Positions 1 through 9,161 of a stretch of DNA of 64,000 nt are shown piece by piece (within the stretch, counting starts at the first letter, position 1; every line of letters starts with the position of its first letter). Under the pieces are notes generated by a model that made no database searches, was not told the origin of the DNA, and worked only from the letters and a program-made list of their open reading frames with translations. Position numbers and translations under genes: made by a program. Source of the DNA: Norana najaformis (taxonomy: Eukaryota; Annelida; Clitellata; Crassiclitellata; Hormogastridae); contig OZ029918.1 in NCBI GenBank assembly GCA_964023275.1, forward strand, positions 37,859,477 to 37,923,476, in the 5' to 3' direction.

Positions 1-102
1 AAATCTGCATAAATTAAACATGCCAGAATAATTAGACTGTATCTTATTTCAGTGTATTGTATTGTATTTTATGCATTGTATTGTATTGTTTTTTCTCTGT
101 AG

Positions 103-191
103 AGTGGCGAAGTACCATCGCAGTAAATCCGACTTTGTTTCGTCGACGGAGGCCAAGCCCCTCATAAAACACGATTTGCCAAAGATAACAG
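103..191 (+). CDS. tentative upstream Slo exon (RCK1-RCK2 linker)
   Basis: An open stretch between a plausible acceptor (tctctgtag) and a strong donor (acag/gtacgt) reads VAKYHRSKSDFV... and then KPLIKHDLPKITG in one frame. It would sit in the poorly conserved linker between the two RCK domains. It ends one base into a codon, whereas the next exon at 2541 needs two bases carried over. It therefore cannot join directly, and either another small exon lies between or this call is wrong. Confidence 0.35.
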
Positions 192-1384
192 GTACGTGAC
201 AAGTTCTTGTCCACAGGATGTAGTAGTAGTTCCACTGTTTAACGACAGCTTATGGCATCAAAGGCCGTTACGGTCGCCCTCCTGCTTTATCCAGCAATAA
301 GACACCTTTTTAAACCGCCAAACTGCAGCTCTTAAGTAGCCTTGAGAGCGATAGCATTTATCTTTTTTTATTACCACCGTGCGACTCAAAGTTATATTAT
401 GTTAATAATAATAATAGTAAGACGATTTATATAGCGCCATAACATGGCTGAGGACGTATATTACAAGGGGATCTTAAATGGTATGGCGCCCATTCGAACA
501 GTCAGCGGTGGTGGATGATCTCACCCGATGATTTCATTGAAAAGTGGGCAGCGTCGAGGCCATACGGTCGCTATAGAGAATGTTTACATTTACATTTACA
601 GGGGGCGATCTAGCCACGGCCCTACTCTTTATTTGTTTTAGGGGGCCTAACCATTGGGTCAGTTACTTGCATACTACAGCCTGACTTCTGGTTTCCCTGG
701 CCACAAATTTCTACCACAAATTACAATTTTTGGCAACAGTTTCGATAAAAGCGACCAACGACTGATGCCTTGTGTATTATAGTGCGGAACGGTGGTCTAT
801 CGGTAGAGCGTTTGGTCAGTGATCATGCGGTTGCAGGTTCGACTCCGTGTAACGACCCTGGTCAGGTTGTTTGCGCACACCGTGCCTCTGTCACGAAGCA
901 GTGGAATTTGGTACTGGAGTAAGCTGGGAAGTAAACGGCAAGTCCTGTGATGCACTGGCCCCGTTTCCAGGACCTTGGGATTCATCCATTGCAAGCTTAA
1001 GGGCCCGGATAAGGCAATGAGCGCCTCCCCTATGGGATACTTTGCTTACTTACTTTCGCATTATTGTAACGGCGCTATAGAAGTCATTAGATTAGATTTG
1101 TTATATGCATTTTTCTTGACACCTGTAGTTAACTCTGCCTCACTTGAAGATGACGATGAGTTCGTATACGTGAACGAAACTTTGACAACTCGAAGAAACA
1201 GGTTAGAAGCGATGATTTAATTTTTAGTCTAATTTCTCAGAATATCTCGAACATGGGATTAAACTGTCTGACAACAGACGTGAATTAATGCGTTGGAGCA
1301 ACAGAAAGTTTGCCTGAAACATTTTGTAGCCACATTAGTCTCTGCTGGAGGCAGCCATTAAAATATGTCTAAATCTGTTGCCTA

Positions 1385-1420
<36 letters not shown>

Positions 1421-1427
1421 AAGTAGT

Positions 1428-1482
<55 letters not shown>

Positions 1483-1490
1483 AAGTAGTG

Positions 1491-1539
<49 letters not shown>

Positions 1540-4500
1540 AAGTAGTGGTAGTAGTAGTAGTAGTAGTAGTGGTAGTGGTAGTAGTAGTTGTAGTAGCGGT
1601 AGTAGTAGTAGCAGCAGCAGAAGTAGTAGCATCAGCAGCAGTAGTCATAGAAGCAGTAGCATCGCCAGCAGCATCAGTGGTATTTTGGATTAAACCACAT
1701 CTTGTAGGCTGTCAAACCCATTAACGTCGACCTTCTTACATATCAACCGTGGCATCACAGCGACTAGTAACAGTTTCCAGTGTTTATTGACAACTCATGG
1801 CTGCCAGGGCGATTGACGTCGATCTGTTTCACTCATAATTACTTAAACTCCCCTTGGACGCGACAGTTAATAGCCAGGAATGAACGCGTTTTAAAGGTGT
1901 CTAATTGGAGATTTCTTTTCGTCTAATAATATCCAGTGTTTAACATTTTGTGCCTACCAGGGTTTTTATTGCAAAAGTGTTCTGTGCATCTGTAGTATGT
2001 GAGAGGCATTATCAAATTTCTGCTGTGTTGTATTGCATTATCAACGTTTTATTTACCAAACCTCGCAAGTATTGTGTAACTTCTCGTCTCCCAACAATTT
2101 CTATTGTTTAACGACATCTTACGACATCGAAAGGCATTAAAGTCGGTTTTATACAGTTGTTAACAAAATCAGAGCAGTAACGCCGCGTTAAATCAATTCT
2201 TATAGGAAATCGATTGTCTTTAAAAAAGGTGTCTAAAATTGGAAGCGCGACTCTTATACCAGTAGCCACGCGGCCTCTGTCGCTTGGGACCAAGCCTATT
2301 TTAAGATGTATTTCGTCATTCTATTATCACTGTTATTATAATAGCCTAATAATCTATTATTGTTATATATAAAAGTATATTATAATGTATGAATTATCTA
2401 TTATTATTTTTTATTATCATCATCTATTATCTTAATATATCTTAATATATTACTACTGCTGGTGCTACTGCTGCTACTACTACTACTACTACTACTACCA
2501 CTACTACTACTACTGCCACCACCACCTGTGTTGTTTGCAGTTGCCTGAGAAGCGATGCTGGAGACGAGTCGAACGAGCAAGCCCACAAGAACGAGGTCCA
2601 GAGAGCGATGAGGGAGAGGCTGGACCAGACCAAAACAGTCCACTGGTGCCCCGCAAAGTCAATCAAGGACGTCCTTCTGGTAGGTATAGGGGCGTCCAAA
2701 GCTGAATTCATCACTCTGGTACCTCAATTTCGAAATCGCACATTTATGTAGCGCCACCGTGATTAACGCCTTAGAATCCGACCGCTGAAAAGCGATCGAA
2801 CAACAGTAAATTAAGGTCGGCGTAAGGCTCTGGCAGTCGCAAGATGTCGTTAAAGACGGACACCACTTTAAGTTACTTAAATATTAGGCCCTGTTTAGAC
2901 ACCTTTAAATCGGTTTTGCTCGACAGTACATAACTCTTTTCGTTTTATCAGTTTTATCTTGTACTTCAATGTTTCTTGTCGACGTCAACGGCCTTTGATG
3001 CCACCCGTGATGTTGTCAAACTCTCGGAATCCAATGAACCAAGACAAACTTAGGGCAAGGCTTGATCGACGTCAACGATTCCGCGCAGCAGCTATAGGAT
3101 ATCATTAAACCCTGGATATTATTAAATATATGGAAAAAATTGAGCCAGAATTAAGGTAAGATCGACGCCAACGGCCCTAGCAGCAATAAGATGTCATTAA
3201 ATAATGAAAACTACTACTAAATACCGCCCCCACTGCCTTTAATATAGTCGGGTGGTGCCAGTCCTAAGCCATGATAAAGGAGGGCGACGCTAATCATCTT
3301 CGTTGTGGCACAAAGTCATTGAGCAGAAAATACCTACATACAATCGTAAGTCATATGACAAAACTTTGAGTGAATGAAACATAAGGATCGGCTGACTTGA
3401 ACGGCCCTGATAGCCGCAAGATGTCGTTAAGCTTTGGATCCTACGACTTATATTATCATAAGACGTATTGTGCATATGTAAGTGCGTACGAACGCAGGTA
3501 GGCAGGTATGTATGTAGGTATGTAAGTATTTGTGTATTTATTTTCATTCGTTCATTTGCATAGGATGAGGTCTCTGTGAAAGGTCACAATTTCCAGAACC
3601 ACGTCATATTTGTACTGCGTTCTGGCAACGACGGAGAGGCCGACAGTGTCGCCAGCAGTCTTCTCGGCCTCGGCAGTTTCGTTTCTCCGCTGAGAGCCAG
3701 TTCACTGCGCCACGATGAGCTCAAGGATGTCGTTTTCTACGCCGATGCTAAAACCCTCGAAGGCGACTGGAATGACCTGGCCAACTTCCCGAGGCTCTTC
3801 ATCTACCCGGTAAACCCCGAAACAGCCATACTTTTTGACAAAAGACGCTATATAAATCAACAGATATACAGACACACATTACATTACGTTGATATAAATA
3901 TACTTGCATTTACAAATCTAAATCTTTGGAAAAATATAAAAATGTTCACTCAAACTTACAATAAGTTTAATTTTGTTTCAACACGCAGCAAACCAAAGCT
4001 ATACACAGGGACCTCGGGCTGTTGAATATTCATAAGTGCGCGATGTGCATTGTGACGTCAGTGACGGGGGCGTCTCTTATTGATGGCACATTGGTCGACA
4101 AGCGTACGATCCTAACAACGATGAATATCCTAAGTCTACAGAAACTGGAAGCTAAAGTCGGTGCAATGGGAGGTACAAAGACTAGCTTTATATCATAAAG
4201 GTTGCATAAGGGTCATTAGTAAGCAGGCAAGTAAGTGAGTAAGTAAGTGAATAACCAATGCTTAAGTGGCCTAAGTGAGTAGGCAAGTCAGTAGGTAAGT
4301 AACTAAGCAGCCTTTAATAATAGTAGTCTTTAGCTCGAGATTTCTACGTCATCCAGCATGTAAGTCGCGGGAACCAGCTTATTCACAGGCGCTCAGTCAA
4401 AAACAAAGTCGATAGGCAAGCAGGGCCCGGTTCCAGATCAAGATCCAAGAGTATATGCTACAGAAAATTCTAATAGAATTAGAGCGTGGACTTCCTCTTC

Positions 4501-7500
4501 TTTCTTCTCCCTTCGGGGATTCAACACTAAGTCTTGGTTTTGGTGCTTCTATCCTTTTCAATATGAATCATATGATGGTTTGCTTAGGGGTTTTAGGAAG
4601 CTTATAGTACACAGTGACCTATACTTAAAATGCCGCACATTTTGTTTCAGTGTTGGTCAATCCAGACGATTTCCGAAAACAAATTGCGATCGGGTGTGAC
4701 TTTCCCATGTTGGCGCAGCTGGGTATCTATCCATACAATACAATACAATACAGCTTGTATTTATAACGCACCTTAATAAAACAATGTCTTACTCAAAGGA
4801 CGCGTTACAACATAATAATTAGTTATAGTGCTGAGAGAATAAATGAGTCTTAAGTTTTAATTTAAAATTATCTATTTCCCATGTTGGCGCAGCTGGGTAT
4901 GTATCCATGCATACAAAAGTTTGTATACGCAATGTTTCATTCGTAATCGTAATCGTAATTCCGAGATTTCTACAGCGCCCAACGAAAGCCACGTCACTGG
5001 GACCAGCCTATTCACAGGCGCTCAGTCAAAACAAAATCGATAGGCGAAAGGGTTCGATTGTGAAAGCTACATGTGTGGTCGCTTACGTATTAGTCATACA
5101 TGAAAAATCTTACATTCAGGCCAAAGCCTACAACATAGGGTGCCTATGTCGGTAAACAATGCAGAAACTATCATCTGCTTTTCATGTTTATCGGTATTGA
5201 TAACCGACTAAAACTCACAAGCCAGTTAGCCACACTCATTGGGGCCACACAATTCCGAAAACTCGTTCTGCCCTAACGAGGATTTGAACCCCGACTTCAG
5301 AGTTAACAGTTCAGCACGCTACCACTAGACTATGGCGCACACCTTCCTTTCTACAGGTGTCTTAATAGGCCTACTGGCCTAGTTAGCTACATCGGTACAC
5401 GCGTATGCCAAGAAGCCTCTGTGCGTGAGGATCCCCGGTTCGCATACCGATCGTGGCTTATTTCGTAGATTTAAATCTCCGGCTAGCACGGTCAGTGCAC
5501 GGGGGCCTTAAATGGCGTGGTACACACTGAAACGGGCAGCGGTGGTGAAAGATTTCACCCGATTAATTCATTGCAAAACGAGAAGGGTCGAGGCTGCACG
5601 GTAGCTATATAAAACCTATACATTTACTTTGTTACATTTACTGAGATGTTACTTTACCGTGCCTTGCCTTGTCAGAGTTGGACGCAAGTATTCACTACAT
5701 CGACGACGATGACGATGATGACCCTTCGCTGGCGATGTACCTGACAATGCCTTACGTCTGCGGTCGAGTTCTTCTGGCCAGCGTCCTCGACTCAGTCGTC
5801 GCTGCCGTGAGTGTCTTTAAATGTAAATCTACACGTTTTTCTATAGCGACCGTATGGCCTCGACCCTGCTCATTTGTCACTGAAGTAAACGGGTGAGATC
5901 CTTCACCACAGCTGCCCGTTTGAATGGGCCCCACGCCATTTAAGGTCCCCGTGTACGGACCATGCTAGCCCGAGATTTAAACCTCTGAAATGTAGCAACT
6001 ATCGGTATGTGAACCGGGATCCTCACGCACATATGCGCCTTGATGTGCGCTTTAACCAATGTAGCTAGCTAAAAGGCCAACTGAAATACCATGACGACGA
6101 TTGTGACGTCAATGTGTGTCACGCGAAGTGAGACGCCTTGACGTACGCTTTAACCAATGTAGCGAACTAGGCCAGCATGAGTTCTGCTCAAAACAAATAG
6201 CTAGGTCTTCGCGACATCAGTACGTCGCCATTTTAATGTTGTTTCTTGATGCATCTCTTAACGACACACCAGTAAATAAACTATTGCCTGGAAGAAATGT
6301 TTCTGATCAATAGGCTTTTCTGAACGGAAAAGTTCTGAAGCTGTTTCGAGCTCTGGTGACGGGTGGGGAAAGCAGTGACCTAGAAAAGATCATGGCTGAT
6401 GGCATCGGCATCGTTCGCAAAACCAACTCCAAGAACACCAGGAAAAGATCGTCACTTTCTCTTCTCAGCCTCGCGTACGGACCTCTGGAAAAATTCCAGG
6501 TCGAATATTTGACTTTTATCTCCGTTGAAATTATAGTACTATCTCTCGACAAACATATTTGAACAAACATCCATCAACCGTCATCTGCGTACTAAATGGT
6601 TTTATATTTACATTTATATTTTGTTTGAAACAAGAAACCTGGTTTATGCCAGTGATAGGAATATCAACAAAGCCTCTGTCACAACCTCTTCCTAGGCTGA
6701 CAAAGGGTAACGTGTTCAAGTGGTTGGCGAACTATTGAGCTCCTGTACATGCTGACTAAATATTGCTCATAAATTGTCCTACAATGCTTACCCTGGATTT
6801 AGTTAGCACTGTAACCTTACAATGCGACTCATAGTTTACGATTTGCTCAAGTTCGCCCTAATTCACAAATGAATTGACAAAGTTCCTATCTCTTCTCTTT
6901 AATGTCGAAATCAAAACTTTATTTATCAATAATACGATGCGTTTTCACATCAACAGACAGTCACAGCTAAAACGATATTTTCTGACAATCAGCTCTTTTC
7001 AAAATCAAGCACACAGACTTAATTCAAATCCAGACAACTTGTCTAGACATGTCTGCTCATGTAACCCTAGACTGATACGACAATATATACAGCTCATCAA
7101 AATGCAAGAAATCAGCGACGCGAAACAGTCGCCCTCGAATGCATTCCACACAGGGGTATAGAGACCTTGAGCAAGTCCTTAATTCACAGTTGCTCGGCGC
7201 CATCAATTCATGCCAAGTCATTAGATTATGGCGCCTAATAAATGCAGAAATAAAATAATAACAATATGACCTTTCCGGTAAATTGGATTCATAGAAGTGA
7301 TGTAACGTGCGTGTTTTTGATTTTCGTAGAATTGCGAAGATTACGGCGAGCTATTGGTTAAATCGCTCCAAACCTATGGAGTGCTCTGTCTCGGCGTATA
7401 TCGTCTGCTGGATCTCCACTCCAAGGACCCCAAACTACAGAAGCGCTGCGTCATTACCAGCCCACCCAAATCGTTTAAAATTCTTCCGTCCGACAAGGTG

Positions 7501-7524
7501 ATTCTACCACTTGAAATCTTATAG
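103..7524 (+). CDS. Slo/BK-type calcium-activated K+ channel, C-terminal part (partial gene)
   Basis: Coding exons, in phase: 2541-2679, 3564-3809, 3989-4172, 4651-4722, 5676-5806, 6314-6499 and 7330-7524 (TAG at 7522-7524); 103-191 is a tentative earlier exon. The seven joined exons give about 383 residues that align along the gating-ring RCK2 domain of Slo1 (BK) channels: HWCPAKSIKD, then LGLGSFVSPLRAS, the DKRTILTTMNI stretch, an acidic calcium bowl, the RALVTGG segment and DYGELLVKSLQTYGVLCLGVYRL in pieces. The family makes tetrameric plasma-membrane channels in which the cytoplasmic RCK1-RCK2 ring opens the pore on Ca2+ binding. The pore and RCK1 must lie upstream of the window. The protein stops soon after RCK2, so the long serine-rich tail of vertebrate BK is absent. 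By eye the match to Slo1 is moderate, so a divergent paralogue is possible. The calcium bowl argues against Slo2 or a typical Slo3. Confidence 0.9.
784..1060 (+). mobile_element. tRNA-derived SINE (family E)
   Basis: Begins with a tRNA-like head: A box TGGTCTATCGGTAGAGCG and B box GGTTCGACTCC with about 35 nt between them, as in RNA polymerase III promoters. The body follows (ACCCTGGTCAGGTTGTTTGC, AAGTCCTGTGATGCACTGGC). Other copies: 34731-35030 (nearly full), 17990-18215, 43920-44140, 14830-14960, 15537-15625, 27612-27715, 51025-51150 and 59695-59830. The fold was not a complete tRNA, so these are SINEs and not tRNA genes. Confidence 0.85.
1385..1660. repeat. (AGT)n microsatellite in Slo introns
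   Basis: A 275-nt run of AGT with scattered substitutions. A related (TAC)n/(CCA)n tract lies at 2450-2525, directly before the polypyrimidine-poor acceptor of exon 2541-2679. The open frames through these arrays are poly-Ser, poly-Val or poly-Leu artefacts. Confidence 0.95.
5280..5345 (-). other. tRNA-like pseudogene or SINE head
   Basis: Minus strand: TAGTCTAGTGGTAGCGTGCT as A box, a GTTAAC loop, and GGGGTTCAAATCCTCG as T arm. The anticodon stem does not pair, so it is not a functional tRNA. Confidence 0.5.
5390..5635 (+). mobile_element. SINE family G, copy upstream of the calcium-bowl exon
   Basis: Family G order: TAGCTACATTGGTT, GTGCGTGAGGATGCCGGTTC, CATACCGATCGTGGCTTATT, CGGGCTAGCACGGTC, TTAAATGGCGTGG, GCAGCGGTGGTGAAGGAT, CACCCGAT, AGGGTCGAGGCCATACGGTC, GCTATAGAAAA. 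Other + copies: 455-595 (partial), 37795-38055, 38985-39215 and 52535-52770. Confidence 0.85.
5676..5806 (+). CDS. calcium-bowl exon of the Slo channel
   Basis: This 131-nt exon has acceptor cttgtcag and donor gcc/gtgagt. It encodes ELDASIHYI followed by seven consecutive Asp and a Pro, then YLTMPYVCGRVLL and SVLDSVVAA. The Asp run is the calcium bowl, the high-affinity Ca2+ site of RCK2 in BK channels. It is at least as acidic as the vertebrate version, so Ca2+ binding is probably retained. The exon length is not a multiple of three, so skipping it would shift the frame. It is enclosed by two copies of one SINE in opposite orientation. Confidence 0.92.
5817..6075 (-). mobile_element. SINE family G, inverted copy downstream of the calcium-bowl exon
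   Basis: Reverse complement of the same element (TTTCTATAGCGACCGTATGG, CTCGACCCTGCTCATTTG, GATCCTTCACCACAGCTGCC), starting about 10 nt after the exon donor. Identity to the copy at 5390-5635 is roughly 80 percent by eye. Other minus copies: 16960-17115 and 63695-64000. Confidence 0.85.
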
Positions 7525-7540
7525 GCTTACAGCATGTGTA

Positions 7541-8372
7541 TCAGCATGTTGTCATAAACTGCTTCCTCGTTATGAACTTAATGGAAATCGTCGTCTCTGA
7601 ATACCAGTTAGCATGCTTTGGCATTTCTATTTTGCAATTTACTGTAGATTGGAAGCTACACATATCGGAATACAGGAGTTGTATAAACGTTGTTATGTAA
7701 AGGTGTCTATGAAAGGCTTCAACTTGTAGACACCTCCACTTGTCCTCTGTGTAATGAAAAGCCTGTGTAATAAAAGGCTTATAACACGTAGGTGGCCCGT
7801 AGTAGCAGTAGCGGTAGTAGTAGTTTCCAATGTTTAACGACATCTTATGGCATCAAAAGGCCGGAGGTCGATTTGACAAATTTTTCTATAGTTTTCACTA
7901 ATTTTGGGCTGTGATCCATTTAGTACAGGCAATTTTAAACGCCGGCGCCATCTCGCGAATAATGAGAAAACAAAATTTGTATTTGGCTACAGAGGGAGAG
8001 CAGAGTGGATGGAGAGGGAACGGAGGAAGCAGATGGAAGGGAAGGGGAAATATTACCGATATTTTTACCGGCAATATTGTTTCAAGTCGTGCAAAACTGT
8101 GGTTCTTTGTGACGTTTGCAGATTTACGTTCTTCAACCCTATGACCTCGGAAGTGGATCAAGTTGACATTAATGAATGTAAGCATCACCGAGAGACAGTT
8201 CCAGCGTGGCACCCCATGTGTATCGGCTTCCTAAGTAAACTGCTTCCTCGTTATGAACTTAATGGAAATCGGCGTCTCTGAATACCAGTTAGCATGCTTT
8301 GACATTTCTATTTAGCAATACCATAGAGTGGAAGCTATGCATATCGGAATATAGGAGTTGTGTAAACGTTTT
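7541..8372. repeat. direct repeat pair after the Slo gene
   Basis: About 135 nt at 7557-7690 (CTGCTTCCTCGTTATGAACT, CCAGTTAGCATGCTTTG, GAAGCTACACATATCGGAAT) recur at 8237-8372 with a few differences. Between them are (AGT)n remnants, the short GTTTAACGACATCTTATGGC motif and non-coding DNA. This looks like a segmental duplication of about 680 nt with a diverged interior, or two ends of one element. Confidence 0.75.
7769..7774 (+). terminator. candidate poly(A) signal of the Slo gene
   Basis: An AATAAA hexamer about 245 nt after the Slo stop codon. It lies next to a T-rich region and before the duplicated 7541-7690/8239-8372 sequence. Support is position only. Confidence 0.3.
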
Positions 8373-8794
8373 ACGTTTAACTTGCATTTGTAATCAGACT
8401 ACACATTTGTTCACCATAATTTTCATCATTTGTCTACCAGTATGCTTTGTTGAGGCCAATTTTTGCTATGTAATGTGACATAAGGCTTAGCTAGGCACAA
8501 GAATGAACTATTTAACAATTAATAAGTGGACATTCGCAAATGTATCGAATCTCTGATTTGCAGTATTAAATCAAACGAATATCCTTTGTAACTGAAATGA
8601 ATGTTTTAATCAAATTTCTAGTCTAATGACTTCTATATCACCATTGTCATAATGCAAAAGTCACGAGTTGATGGTCCACTGGAGAAGCTGGGTCGATTTC
8701 TTAACGGTGACAATATACTGTTTATTTGCAAAATCTGGGAAGATAGCAACAGGATTAGACCCTCAGCTGAATTAGTAAGTTTTTCCATAGTTGT

Positions 8795-9140
8795 ACTCTG
8801 AGCACTTTTTATCCTTTATGCTTTTATCTGACCCATCATACAAACTCACCTATGATCCACTGCTTGCAATTTCTGCATTGGCCTTTCACTCAAAACTGAA
8901 AACATTCCTCTTTCACACATCCTATCCTGGCTCCCCTTCTTCCTCTTATCCCTCTTTCCACTCCAATCCCAAACATCACCCACTGTAGCTGCCATGCTGT
9001 CTCTCTGCAGGACTCTTTAACCTTGACCTTGGGCCAAACACTTTTGCCTATCGATTCTGTTTAGACTGAGCGCCTGTGAATAAGCTGGTCTCCGTGACGT
9101 GGCTTTTTTTGGGCGCTGTAGAAATCTCAGGATTATGATT
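8795..9140 (+). mobile_element. LINE family A 3' end (sense), in the OXSM 3' region
   Basis: Family A is a 5'-truncated L2/CR1-like LINE end. Sense copies read an RT tail (LSDPSYKLT...[15 protein letters not shown]), then CTTGACCT, CGATTTTGTTTTGACTGAGC, GAATAAGCTGGT, GGGCGCTGTAGAAAT and an ATTACG tail. This copy ends only about 20 nt beyond the OXSM stop codon and is antisense to OXSM. Confidence 0.88.
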
Positions 9141-9161
9141 TTAAAATCACCAACAGACGAG

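Larger units (their letters stand above)
7525..8794. other. intergenic region between Slo and OXSM
   Basis: The convergent ends of two genes. It contains the probable Slo 3' UTR, the direct repeat pair (7541-8372), a weak family B fragment (8620-8700) and AT-rich sequence at 8390-8620 in which I recognise nothing. The open frames at 7898-8281 are overlapping on both strands and show no homology. Confidence 0.7.

Noticed and set aside
1365-1724. Poly-Val, poly-Ser and poly-Leu open frames.
   Set aside because: (AGT)n microsatellite.
7898-8281. Overlapping open frames of 104 and 125 codons on opposite strands.
   Set aside because: No recognisable domain, partly inside the direct repeat pair, and without splice or promoter context.
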